Shown here piece by piece: positions 56,570-64,000 of a stretch of DNA of 64,000 nucleotides (the first letter of the stretch is position 1; every line of letters starts with the position of its first letter). Location: the NCBI RefSeq assembly GCF_008039575.1, contig NZ_VDUY01000001.1, forward strand, positions 806,001-870,000, given 5' to 3'. Source of the stretch: Zeimonas arvi. GTDB taxonomy: Bacteria; Pseudomonadota; Gammaproteobacteria; Burkholderiales; Burkholderiaceae_E. The notes under the pieces were generated by a model. The model saw only the letters and a program-made list of their open reading frames with translations. It did not search any database and had not been told where the DNA came from. The translations under genes and the position numbers were made by a program.

Positions 56570-57693
56570 CCAACATCGCTGCCCACATTGCGAGCAAGAA
56601 TCTGACCATGGAGAAGGCGGCCAAGAAGGCCGGCATGACTCCCGAGAGGTTCAAGCAAGTCGCGGGTGGCGCAAAGGCAACGCTGGGGGAGATGCGCGGC
56701 ATCGCTAAGGCCTTGCAGGTCCCGGTATCGAGCCTCATGGAGCGCGAGCGCGAGGCTGCCGAGCCGATCAAGATGCTGTTCCGGCAGACGTTGGAGCAGC
56801 GAGAAGCCGTGGAGGTCGCGTCTTATGTCGACGTGCTCTCAGCCCAGGTCCGCGACGCGCTCTCCATCGCCCATGGGCTGCGCTCGGATCTCGCTTGGCT
56901 GGACCTCTTTCGCGGCATGGCGCCGGTGCCTGCGAACGCGCCTGGTTTCGCGGATTTGTTCCGCAAGGAATTCGGAGGTATCGACGACTTCGAGCCATTC
57001 CCGCACTTGGCGCAGGCCCTCGCCGCCTTGGGCGTGCTGCTGCTCTTCTCGCGCGACCCTACGGTCGAAGGAGTGTCCGCCATCGTGGAGGGCCACGCGA
57101 TCGTGGTGATCGGACCGCGCACCTTCAAGCCGCGCATGCTGTTCACCGTCGCCCACGAGCTCGGGCACCTAGTCGCTCATCACGACCGCCGCGCCCAAGG
57201 CTACGCACATTTGGACAAGGAGGCCGACTGGTCGCGAAGCCCACGGCGCGCCGAGGAGAAGTTCGCCGATGCCTTCGCCTCTGCCGTCCTGCTGCCCCAG
57301 CACGGCGTGCTCAGCGCTCTGAAAGTCGTGCGCGAGCAACTCGGCATCTCGCAGCAGCCCTTGGGCGCCGCGGAGATCGCTTGGATCGCGCATCTGTTCC
57401 ACGTCAGCTTCGAAGTCGCCGCTAGGCGCTTCGAATCGTTCGGATTGCTGCCCGCCAGCGGCGCGCGCGCCTTCTATCAGCGCCTGCAGGATGACTTTAA
57501 GAACCCTGAGAAATTCGCCGCCGACGTCGGCGTCCCGGCGCGCCAAGAACTAATCATCGAAACGACGCCCGCGCTCTTGCAGTCCGCCGCGGCGAAAGTG
57601 AGAGCCGGCGAGCTGTCGCTGGGGAAAGCCGCGGAACTGCTGAACGTTCCGGTCTCGGCCATCGTGCTCGCGAACTCGGAAATCAGCGCGTGA
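56566..57693 (+). CDS. XRE-type DNA-binding and ImmA/IrrE metallopeptidase protein
   Basis: A 375-residue fusion. The N-terminal 60 residues look like an XRE helix-turn-helix (TMEKAAKKAGMTPERFKQVA, LGEMRGIAKALQVPVSSL). The middle carries the zinc motif VAHELGHLVAHHD (His197, Glu198, His201) followed by a downstream Glu/Phe/Ala helix (AEEKFADAFASAVLLP), as in ImmA/IrrE. These proteins act as antitoxins or as protease regulators of mobile elements. The GTG start at 56566 overlaps the previous stop, and its own stop overlaps the PIN gene start. Confidence 0.88.
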   Translation: MTNIAAHIASKNLTMEKAAKKAGMTPERFKQVAGGAKATLGEMRGIAKALQVPVSSLMEREREAAEPIKMLFRQTLEQREAVEVASYVDVLSAQVRDALSIAHGLRSDLAWLDLFRGMAPVPANAPGFADLFRKEFGGIDDFEPFPHLAQALAALGVLLLFSRDPTVEGVSAIVEGHAIVVIGPRTFKPRMLFTVAHELGHLVAHHDRRAQGYAHLDKEADWSRSPRRAEEKFADAFASAVLLPQHGVLSALKVVREQLGISQQPLGAAEIAWIAHLFHVSFEVAARRFESFGLLPASGARAFYQRLQDDFKNPEKFAADVGVPARQELIIETTPALLQSAAAKVRAGELSLGKAAELLNVPVSAIVLANSEISA

Positions 57694-58175
57694 TCGTCGT
57701 CCTCGACGCCTCCACATTGATCAACCTAGACAACGGCGAGGTCCTCGCCGAGGTTCTCTCGCTTCCAGGCAGGATTTTTCAGATCAGTCCGGAAGTCCGG
57801 CGCGAGTCGCGCACCGTCGTCAAGGCGATCAAGGCTGCCGTCGAGCGCGGAGATCTGGACTGGGTGGACGACACCGCGATCGACGCCGGGGAATATGAGG
57901 ACGCGCTTGCCGTTTGGGAGCTGGGTCCGGGCGAGACCGAGTGCATCCTGGCCGCGAAGGCCTTGGACTGCTCGGTCGCCTGCGACGATGGGGCTGCCCG
58001 TAGGGTGGTCGAGCGCGAGATAGGCATTGCACGCATGACGGGAACCGTGGGCCTGCTTCGCGAGGCCGTCGTCGTAGGGCTGTTGACAGCGGAGGAGGCG
58101 TTTGCCGCCTACGAGCAGATGAAGCGCCTGGGGGGCTTTCTCCCCAAGAAGTCGTTGGCCGACTTCCAGCCCTAG
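57690..58175 (+). CDS. PIN-like nuclease (DUF3368-type), probable toxin
   Basis: A 161-residue PIN-fold protein. Acidic residues expected in the active site are Asp6 in VVLDASTLINL, Glu82/Glu84 in GPGETECILAAK and Asp99/Asp100 in CDDGAARRV. This matches the DUF3368/DUF4411-type PIN proteins often found beside XRE-ImmA antitoxins. PIN toxins are usually RNases. The GTG start at 57690 overlaps the ImmA stop (GTGA). Its stop shares a CTAG with the converging zinc-ribbon gene. Confidence 0.8.
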   Translation: MIVVLDASTLINLDNGEVLAEVLSLPGRIFQISPEVRRESRTVVKAIKAAVERGDLDWVDDTAIDAGEYEDALAVWELGPGETECILAAKALDCSVACDDGAARRVVEREIGIARMTGTVGLLREAVVVGLLTAEEAFAAYEQMKRLGGFLPKKSLADFQP

Positions 58176-59266
58176 ATCGTCTCGGGGCGCAGCCCGAGCT
58201 TGTCCTCGCGCACCGGGCCGGTGGCGTTCAGCCCGAGCTTCCTGCGCAGGCCCACGAACGGGTTCCCAATCGTCTTCTTCAACTGGCCCGGGGCCTGGAA
58301 GGTTTCGCCGCACGAATGGCACTCGTGATCGACGTGGGGAGTGAAGGCGTGCTTGCCGCGCTCAAAGTGGGCCTCGCCGCAGTGCGGGCACGTAAGATCC
58401 ACGACGCGGCATTCCAGGTGAGGCATGGCCGACTGGGCCATGTAGGTCCGAACCTGCTCAGGATCCAGCTTGATGCCGTCGATCGTGACCTTGGCGTAAG
58501 TCTCGTCGACGTCGGGTATCTCCTGGTCGGCGGTCTTGAAGGCGTGCAGGTGAATGCCCGTCATTTCGGGATCGGACGACGTCCACAGGATCGCGGGATT
58601 TGATCCCCAAATCTGGATGCCGCCCGGGTAGTCGCGCTGCTTGATCGAGATCGAATCGGGAGCCTTGCGCTTCTTGGTGGGCCTCGCGCCTAGCATGTGG
58701 CGCAGTTCGGCGATGGGATTGCCGACTCCCACGGCAGTGTCCGAGAACTGGCGGCCGCACCCGTGGCACTGGTGCTTGCGGTGCGAGTGCACGGCGAACC
58801 AGTCGCGGTCCAGGTGTGGGAAGCCGCAGTAGACGCACCTGACCGAGATCGTCTCGAAGCCGAAGACGCCGGAGACCATGTAGTTGATCGCGTCGATCTC
58901 GTCGACGTCGACCCAGCCATCCGAGAGCAGGTCCGCCTGGAGGGGAATGCGCAGCCGGCGGTAGGTCCTGTCGATGTCCTTGAGGCCGCCCTTTGCGGAT
59001 CTGGCGTGGACGTGGATGCCGCGATCGGTCGGCTGGCTGGTCGTGTCGTAGACGGCCGGCACCGACCCCCACAGGGCGACGCCGCCGGGGTAGTCCGCGA
59101 AGTCCAGGTGCAGCGTCTCTTCAGCCGTGATCGGCGGATCATCCGCCGCGACACACTGCTCCGCAGCCACTCCGTACTTGGCCGTTGCGTTGGCGTGGTG
59201 CTCCAAGCACCAATAGCGGATCCCGCCATCTCGGCGCTTTCCGACAGCGACGATCTTACAGCCCAT
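58172..59266 (-). CDS. Unrecognised protein with two zinc-ribbon modules
   Basis: A 364-residue protein of no family I know. It has two copies of one module of about 140 residues. Each begins DYPGG-hydrophobic-WGS-x-PA (58-70; 212-224), continues with GIH-V/L-HA (83-88; 237-242), and ends in a zinc-ribbon-like C-x2-C...C-x2-C set (Cys144/147 with 167/170; Cys293/296 with 316/319) with histidines between, then GNP-I/F. The equal 23-residue spacing in both copies indicates a true duplication. An extra Cys20/His23/His24 lies near the N-terminus. ATG 59266 was chosen; 59302 is possible. It converges with the PIN gene. Confidence 0.7.
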   Translation of the reverse strand: MGCKIVAVGKRRDGGIRYWCLEHHANATAKYGVAAEQCVAADDPPITAEETLHLDFADYPGGVALWGSVPAVYDTTSQPTDRGIHVHARSAKGGLKDIDRTYRRLRIPLQADLLSDGWVDVDEIDAINYMVSGVFGFETISVRCVYCGFPHLDRDWFAVHSHRKHQCHGCGRQFSDTAVGVGNPIAELRHMLGARPTKKRKAPDSISIKQRDYPGGIQIWGSNPAILWTSSDPEMTGIHLHAFKTADQEIPDVDETYAKVTIDGIKLDPEQVRTYMAQSAMPHLECRVVDLTCPHCGEAHFERGKHAFTPHVDHECHSCGETFQAPGQLKKTIGNPFVGLRRKLGLNATGPVREDKLGLRPETI

Positions 59267-59360
59267 GGGCGCATTATCGCGGAGGAGCGCGGCGCGCTCC
59301 ATCCCGCCGGGCTCGCCTCCGCTCGCAATCGAAACCCTTAGATGTTACATCCAAGCCTCC

Positions 59361-59392
59361 CGATGAATACTCGCTTTCGCGAGTATTCATCG
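59361..59392. terminator. Perfect hairpin, 14-bp stem, downstream of terC
   Basis: CGATGAATACTCGC and its complement flank a 4-base TTTC loop. It lies between the terC end and the zinc-ribbon gene start on the reverse strand. No T-run follows, so it may end terC transcription with Rho help, or be the island edge. Confidence 0.45.
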
Positions 59393-59455
59393 CCACCTGC
59401 CTTCAAGCAATTCTGCATTTGACTCCGGACACTACCAGCGTGCACGCCGAGCCGA

Positions 59456-60484
59456 TCAGCGCCCTTCCTGTGCCGCCTGCGCCTCGCGCTTCTTCGCCCC
59501 GAACGGGTAGGCGCTGCCCGCCTCGCCCGGCCGCGCCGGGATCCGCAGCGAGAGCAGCATCGTGACCGCCAGCGTGGTCACGGTGAAGCCCAGCGACCAG
59601 ACGATCGGGATCTTGTAGACGTCGATCAGCAGCATCTTCGTGCCGATGAACACCAGCACCACCGCCAGGCCGTAGGACAGGAGGTGGAAGCGCTCGTGCA
59701 TGCCGGCGAGCAGGAAGTACATCGCGCGCAGGCCCAGGATCGCAAACACGTTCGAGGTCAGCACGATGAAGGGATCGGTGGTGATCGCGAAGATCGCCGG
59801 GATCGAGTCGACCGCGAACACCACGTCGACGATGCCGATCAGCAGGATCACGACGAACAGCGGCGTGGCCATGCGCACCCCGTTCTCCATCGTGAAGAAG
59901 CGCTCGCCGTCGTAGCGCGGCGAGATCTTCATGTGCCGGTTGATCCAGCGCAGCGCGGGGTTCGAGTCGAGGTCGGGCTCCTGCCCGGCGGCCCACCACA
60001 TCTTGATGCCGGTGAAGACCAGGAAGGCGCCGAACACGTACATGACCCAGTGGAACTGCGAGATCAGCCAGGCGCCCACCAGGATCATGACCGCGCGCAG
60101 CACCAGCGCGCCGATGATGCCGATCATCAGCACCCGCTTCTGGAACTCGGCCGGCACCGCGAAATAGGTGAACAACATCAGGAACACGAAGATGTTGTCG
60201 ACCGCGAGCGCCTTCTCGACCAGGTAGCCGGTCACGAACTCCAGCGCCTTGGCGTCGGCCAGCGCGCTCGCGGCCTCGTCGGTGGACGTGCCGCCCAGGT
60301 ACCACCAGAGCCAGCCGACGAACACGAAGGAGACCGCGACCCAGATCAGGGACCACACTCCCGCCTCGCGCATCGAGACGGCGTGCGCGCCCTGGCGGTT
60401 CATGGCGAAGAAGTCGATCGCGAGCGCGACCAGAACGAAGACCGCAAAGAGCGACCACAGCAACGGCGTGCCGATGGAGATCAT
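59456..60484 (-). CDS. TerC-family membrane protein (Alx-like)
   Basis: A 342-residue membrane protein with about nine helices. The TerC core is clear: VEKALAVDNIFVFLMLFTYF with acidic residues in the membrane and GIVDVVFAVDSIPAIFAITTD. These matched acidic motifs are the likely metal path. Family members such as Alx export manganese. The long leader of this gene has the hallmarks of a Mn2+-sensing riboswitch, which supports a manganese role. An Ala/Glu-rich C-terminal tail follows the last helix. Confidence 0.9.
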   Translation of the reverse strand: MISIGTPLLWSLFAVFVLVALAIDFFAMNRQGAHAVSMREAGVWSLIWVAVSFVFVGWLWWYLGGTSTDEAASALADAKALEFVTGYLVEKALAVDNIFVFLMLFTYFAVPAEFQKRVLMIGIIGALVLRAVMILVGAWLISQFHWVMYVFGAFLVFTGIKMWWAAGQEPDLDSNPALRWINRHMKISPRYDGERFFTMENGVRMATPLFVVILLIGIVDVVFAVDSIPAIFAITTDPFIVLTSNVFAILGLRAMYFLLAGMHERFHLLSYGLAVVLVFIGTKMLLIDVYKIPIVWSLGFTVTTLAVTMLLSLRIPARPGEAGSAYPFGAKKREAQAAQEGR

Positions 60485-60538
60485 CGGGAAGACCTTTTCA
60501 CCGACCTGGCAGGGGCCGGACGACGGTTTTGTCGAAGG

Positions 60539-60690
60539 TCCTCACTGGTCTTGCCAACCGCGCGCCCGAGCGCTGCGGATCACGACACCGGGCGCCCGGT
60601 CGGTTGCCAGCCCGACCGGCACCGTAATGACGATGCCGCGGCGCCGGGATCCTGCGACCCTGCGCCGGCTACTCCCCTGGAGAGGAGCGC
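60539..60690 (-). promoter_or_regulatory. yybP-ykoY (Mn2+) riboswitch upstream of terC
   Basis: The reverse-strand leader contains CCAGGGGAGTAGCCGG near its 5' end and GGCAAGACCAGTGAGGACC near its 3' end, the two conserved parts I recall for the yybP-ykoY motif, about 130 bases apart with pairing segments between. Just downstream GACCTT can pair with AAGGTC of the terC ribosome site, offering translational control. Members of this class sense manganese and turn on TerC/Alx or MntP-type exporters. Confidence 0.8.
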
Positions 60691-60801
60691 GGATTGAACC
60701 AGCCGCCCCGCAGTGCCGTCAACGAAGCCCTGCGGCACGTGGGGGCATTCCCGGCATCCGGGGCCGGGAAGCCGCGCGTTCCTCGACCGCGCCGCCTCGG
60801 G

Positions 60802-61371
60802 TCACCCCCGCCGCATCGTCCGGGCGAACGCGACGACCTCGTCGGCGACCAGCTCGCAGGCGCGGATCGCAGCCAGATCGGCCTCGATGCCGTCGCCGCC
60901 GAATGGCCGCGACCGCGAATTGAGCGCTGCGCCGTAGGGGGTGGGCCAGCCGCGCAGCGCGTGGACGATCGCCCGCAGCGAGGCCATCGTGGAGCCCAGG
61001 GCCTGCGGGCCGTCGGCACAGACGATGCAGCCCACCGCCCGCCCTTCGAAGTAGACGCGGGCGTCGTCGCGCATGTCCTCGACGAAGTCGATCGCGTTCT
61101 TCACCAGGCCCGAGATCCCGCCGTGATAGGCGGGGGTCGAGATGATCACGCCATCGGCGCTCCGCAGCGCCGCGACCAGCGCCCGGGCCTGCTCGCTGCG
61201 GTCGGGACGCGAGGGGTCGTAGGGCTCGGTCGGCATCGCCCCGGCGCCGAAGGCCATCGTGGCGCATCCCAGCGCTTCGGCCCGTCGCAGCGCGGTCGCG
61301 ACAGCGCGCTCGGAGGTCGATCCGACCCGCGTGGTTCCGCCGATGCCGACGATGAGGGGTGATTCCGACAT
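60802..61371 (-). CDS. NADPH-dependent FMN reductase
   Basis: A 189-residue flavodoxin-fold reductase from ATG 61371. LIVGIGGTTRVGSTSERAV gives the FMN phosphate loop, and TPAYHGGISGLVKNAIDFV is the family's flavin-binding site. It supplies reduced FMN to a monooxygenase. It is divergent from the luciferase-like monooxygenase gene, with 216 bases between, which supports a two-component pair. Upstream codons to 61428 are not conserved. Confidence 0.88.
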   Translation of the reverse strand: MSESPLIVGIGGTTRVGSTSERAVATALRRAEALGCATMAFGAGAMPTEPYDPSRPDRSEQARALVAALRSADGVIISTPAYHGGISGLVKNAIDFVEDMRDDARVYFEGRAVGCIVCADGPQALGSTMASLRAIVHALRGWPTPYGAALNSRSRPFGGDGIEADLAAIRACELVADEVVAFARTMRRG

Positions 61372-61587
61372 GCGATTTCCTTCCCGATCGATTTGCCTGC
61401 GAACGATAACCGCGCAAGGCCGGAGCATGCCGCGTGCCGTGCCGGAAACGGTTCACCCACCCCCTGGCGCCCGGGGATTCTGTGGACATCGCGAACCGCG
61501 GCGCGATATAAGCGAGCGGGCAGAGCCGAAGACACATTCGGCAGGGCGTTCCGTCCGGACAGACTACCCCACCACGAGGAGCACACG

Positions 61588-62763
61588 ATGACCCACCGCA
61601 TGCGCTTCGGAATATTCCTGGCGCCCTTCCACAAGCCCGGCATCAATCCGACCCTCGCGCTCGAGCAGGATCTGGAGTTGATCCAGTGGCTGGACCGCTG
61701 CGGCTACGACGAAGCCTGGTGCGGCGAGCACCACTCCGCCGGCACCGAGATCAGCGCGTCGCCCGAGATCTTCATGGCGGTGGCCTCGCAGCGCACGCGG
61801 CACATCCGGCTCGGCTCCGGGGTGGTCAGCGTCTCGTATCACAACCCGCTGTGGGTCGCCGAGCGCATCGTGCAGCTCGACCACCTGACCCGCGGCCGGG
61901 TCATGCTCGGCGTGGGGCCGGGGTCGCTGCCGAGCGACGGGATCATGATCGGCCTGTCGCAGTCGCAGACCCGGGGCCTGCTCGAGGACGGGCTCGGCGT
62001 CATCATGAAGCTGCTGACCTCCGAGGAGCCGGTCACCTTCAAGAACGACCGCTGGGACCTGCGCGACGCGCGGCTGCACCTGCGTCCCTACTCGAACCCG
62101 CTGTTCGACGTGGCGGTGGCGGCGGTGGCGTCCCCGACGGGCCCGAAGCTCGCGGGCATGCACGGCACCGGCCTGCTGTCGATCGGCGCGACCACCGCGG
62201 CCGGCTTCGACGCGCTGGCACTGCACTGGAACGTGATGGAGCAGCAGGCGGCCCACTACGGCACGAAGGTCGATCGCAGCAAGTGGCGACTGGTGGGCCT
62301 GGTGCACTGCGCCGAGACGATGGACCAGGCGTACCGCGACGTCGAGTACGGCATCGAGCACTGGTTCAACTACTTCCAGGCGGTGGCGGCCTTCCCGCAG
62401 ATGGCGGTGCCGGGCAGCAACATCAAGGAGATGGTCTCCTTCATCAACGACTCGGGCTTCGGCGCGATCGGCACGCCCGACATGGTCACCGCCCAGATCG
62501 ACCGGCTCTGGAAGCAATCGAACGGCGGCTTCGGCGCCTACCTGATGCTGGCGCACAACTGGGCGAACTTCGACGCCACCCGGCGCAGCTACGAGCTGAT
62601 CGCACGCCACGTGTTCCCGCGCTTCCAGGGTCACCACGAGCCCACGATGGCGGCGTCGGCGCGGGCGCGCGCCGCTCGCCCCGAGCTGGCGGCGGTCCAC
62701 TCGAAGGCGGTCGAGGACGCCACGCAGCGGTTCCAGGCCGAGACGGCCGCGCGCGGCGGCTGA
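61588..62763 (+). CDS. LLM-class flavin-dependent monooxygenase
   Basis: From ATG 61588, with GAGGAG just upstream, this 391-residue protein is a bacterial luciferase-like TIM barrel: MRFGIFLAPFHKPG, GYDEAWCGEHHSAG, RTRHIRLGSGVVSVSYHNPL, GRVMLGVGPGSLPSD. The wording is near limonene 1,2-monooxygenase-type enzymes. It needs reduced FMN, probably from the divergent reductase. Substrate is unknown. Confidence 0.88.
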   Translation: MTHRMRFGIFLAPFHKPGINPTLALEQDLELIQWLDRCGYDEAWCGEHHSAGTEISASPEIFMAVASQRTRHIRLGSGVVSVSYHNPLWVAERIVQLDHLTRGRVMLGVGPGSLPSDGIMIGLSQSQTRGLLEDGLGVIMKLLTSEEPVTFKNDRWDLRDARLHLRPYSNPLFDVAVAAVASPTGPKLAGMHGTGLLSIGATTAAGFDALALHWNVMEQQAAHYGTKVDRSKWRLVGLVHCAETMDQAYRDVEYGIEHWFNYFQAVAAFPQMAVPGSNIKEMVSFINDSGFGAIGTPDMVTAQIDRLWKQSNGGFGAYLMLAHNWANFDATRRSYELIARHVFPRFQGHHEPTMAASARARAARPELAAVHSKAVEDATQRFQAETAARGG

Positions 62764-62877
62764 AACGGCGAGGCCGGCCGGCGGCAACGCGACCGGCCGA
62801 CCTGTAATACCATGCGCCTCGAGGACCCGCGCTTGCGCGGCCGTCGCCCGCTCTGTACACAAAGAGGAGACAACACG

Positions 62878-63825
62878 ATGAGCGTCAAGACCAGGAAGAT
62901 CGCAATCGCCGCCGCCATGGGCGCCACCATGCTCGCCGCCGGCGCGGCCCAGGCCCAGCAGGTCCGGCTGATGACCGGCCCTCAGGGCGGCTCGTGGTAC
63001 CCGCTCGGCGGCGCCATGGCCAACATCGCCGACAAGACCGCGGGCATCAAGATCCAGGTGCTGCCGGGCGCGGGCATCGCCAACGTGAAGGCGGTCGAGG
63101 CGGGCAAGGCCGACATGGGCTTCGGCAACTCGATCTCCACCGTCGACGGCGTCGCGGGCCGCGCGCCCTTCGACACCGCCACCAAGAACGTCTGCAACGT
63201 GGCCACGCTGTATCCGCAGTATCTGCAGATCGTCGCGAACGCCGATTCCGGCGTCAACACGCTCGCCGATCTCAAGGGCAAGCCGATCGCGGTCCAGCCC
63301 AAGGGCAACACCGCCGAGTTCATCACGGTGCAGGCGCTCGAGGTCTACGGCCTGGGCTACAAGGACATGGCGCGGGTGAGCCACGTGTCCTACACCGACG
63401 CGGTCTCGCTGATGAAGGACAACAACGCGCAGGCCTTCACGCTGGGCACCACGATCCCGGCCTCGTCGGTCATGGACCTGGCCTCGGCCCGCGACATCAA
63501 GCTGATCCCGATCCCGGACGACAAGTTCGATGCGATGCGCAAGCTGAATCCGGGCTACACCAAGCTCACGATCCCTGCCGGCACCTATCCCAAGCAGGAC
63601 AAGGACGTGCAGGCCGTCGGCTACGCCACCCACCTGATCGCGCGCTGCGACCTCGACGAGAAGGTGGTCTACAACGTGCTGAAGGGGATGGTCGCGAACA
63701 ACGCCGACCTGACCGCGATCGCCAAGGTCATGGGCAAGACCACCCCCAAGGTCATGGCCGAGGACATCGGCGTGCCGATGCACAAGGGCGCCGCCAAGTT
63801 CTACAAGGAACAGGGCGTGATGTAA
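62878..63825 (+). CDS. TAXI-family TRAP solute-binding protein
   Basis: A 315-residue exported protein starting at ATG 62878 with signal peptide MSVKTRKIAIAAAMGATM...AQAQ. The TAXI landmarks are LMTGPQGGSWYPLGGAMANI and VQPKGNTAEFITVQALE. Cys residues at KNVCNV and ARCDLD may form a disulfide. It binds its ligand in the periplasm and hands it to the fused permease encoded after the terminator. Confidence 0.92.
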   Translation: MSVKTRKIAIAAAMGATMLAAGAAQAQQVRLMTGPQGGSWYPLGGAMANIADKTAGIKIQVLPGAGIANVKAVEAGKADMGFGNSISTVDGVAGRAPFDTATKNVCNVATLYPQYLQIVANADSGVNTLADLKGKPIAVQPKGNTAEFITVQALEVYGLGYKDMARVSHVSYTDAVSLMKDNNAQAFTLGTTIPASSVMDLASARDIKLIPIPDDKFDAMRKLNPGYTKLTIPAGTYPKQDKDVQAVGYATHLIARCDLDEKVVYNVLKGMVANNADLTAIAKVMGKTTPKVMAEDIGVPMHKGAAKFYKEQGVM

Positions 63826-63850
63826 GCGCCCGGGCCGCCCTCGCGGCCAT

Positions 63851-63899
63851 GCGGCCCGCCGTCGGACGATTGGCCTGACGGCGGGCCGCCGTCGTTTTT
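63851..63899 (+). terminator. Hairpin with T-run after the TAXI gene
   Basis: A 13-bp stem (GCGGCCCGCCGTC and its complement) with a 13-base loop is followed by CGTCGTTTTT. It lies between the binding protein and permease genes and should reduce permease transcription. Confidence 0.75.
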
Positions 63900-63929
63900 C
63901 CTTCCGGTACCTGCCCAGGACGCCTGACG

Positions 63930-64000
63930 ATGTTCACGCTGCCCGCCTCCCTGACTCGATGGCTGCTCACGCTTACCGGCGTCGGCATGTCGGTCTTCCA
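63930..64000 (+). CDS. Start of a probable TRAP permease gene (partial)
   Basis: An ATG at 63930 opens a frame reading MFTLPASLTRWLLTLTGVGM and runs off the window. Position directly after a TAXI binding protein suggests the fused 4TM/12TM TRAP permease. Only 23 complete codons are visible. Confidence 0.55.
   Translation, partial: MFTLPASLTRWLLTLTGVGMSVF

Larger units (their letters stand above)
55554..59400. mobile_element. Probable degraded genomic island behind tRNA-Pro
   Basis: The region begins at the tRNA 3' end, carries an N-terminal integrase remnant, and holds four accessory genes with no housekeeping role. The stretch around 55935-55980 is AT-rich for this genome. A second copy of the tRNA 3' end was not found on the right side, so the right edge is a guess placed at the hairpin near 59361-59392. 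Confidence 0.45.

Noticed and set aside
59303..59455. An attachment site copying the tRNA-Pro 3' end
   Set aside because: I looked for the tRNA T-arm and CCA-end sequence here and found no copy; only the 14-bp hairpin is present.
60719..61537. A 272-residue protein on the reverse strand
   Set aside because: It is an Arg-rich shadow of the FMN reductase gene in another frame.

Overview
This window is high-GC DNA from a betaproteobacterium, most likely Burkholderiales. The main evidence is the housekeeping content and its arrangement: ffh next to a CcsA-type cytochrome c assembly gene, proS with rppH and a CNP1-like gene, and the rplU-rpmA-obg-proB block divergent from ispB and followed by tRNA-Pro(CGG). 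The many TRAP/TAXI and Liv-type uptake systems and the PEP-CTERM protein also fit. The species cannot be named from sequence alone.

Layout. 0-9 kb: cytochrome biogenesis, signal recognition particle, an isochorismatase-like hydrolase, a secreted zinc metalloprotease, a GlcD-type flavin dehydrogenase and two peptidoglycan enzymes. 9-17 kb: a Liv-type ABC importer (livHMGF plus livK) with an acyl-CoA ligase, a MarR regulator and a hotdog thioesterase. A PEP-CTERM protein with its own sigma-54-like promoter lies among them. 17-21 kb: lytic transglycosylase, proS, rppH and a CNP1-like protein. 21-41 kb: a large accessory catabolic region for hydroxy acids and sugar acids. It holds 2-hydroxyacid, Ldh-type and SDR dehydrogenases, an FAH-family hydrolase, a UxuB-type reductase, two enolase-superfamily dehydratases, a GntR regulator with a perfect palindromic operator, an L-idonate/L-gulonate-type dehydrogenase, a TRAP importer, a DHDPS-family enzyme and a GarD/UxaA-type dehydratase. 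41-51 kb: repeat-rich spacer, fumC, an MBL-fold hydrolase, a possible RusA-like nuclease, and a second TRAP importer with DUF2848, DUF1445 and LysR genes. 51-55.5 kb: proB, obg, rpmA, rplU, ispB and tRNA-Pro. 55.5-59.4 kb: a small island behind the tRNA with an integrase remnant, a tightly coupled EVE-like / XRE-ImmA / PIN operon and an unfamiliar zinc-ribbon protein made of two repeated modules. 59.4-64 kb: a TerC-family gene under a probable manganese (yybP-ykoY) riboswitch, an FMN reductase divergent from a luciferase-like monooxygenase, and the start of a TAXI-TRAP transporter.

How the parts work together. One inverted repeat (G[CT]TAT-N5-ATAAC) lies in the marR/ligase spacer and again just upstream of livH, so the MarR protein probably controls both acid uptake and CoA activation. 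In the sugar-acid region GntR sits at the divergence point. Leftward it leads a chain of four genes joined by stop/start overlaps using TTG, TTG and GTG starts; rightward lie idnD, dctPQM and further dehydratases. The likely flow is sugar acid import, oxidation to a keto acid such as fructuronate, reduction to an aldonate, dehydration to a 2-keto-3-deoxy acid, then cleavage. All functions are inferred from motifs and recalled family knowledge; no database search was run.
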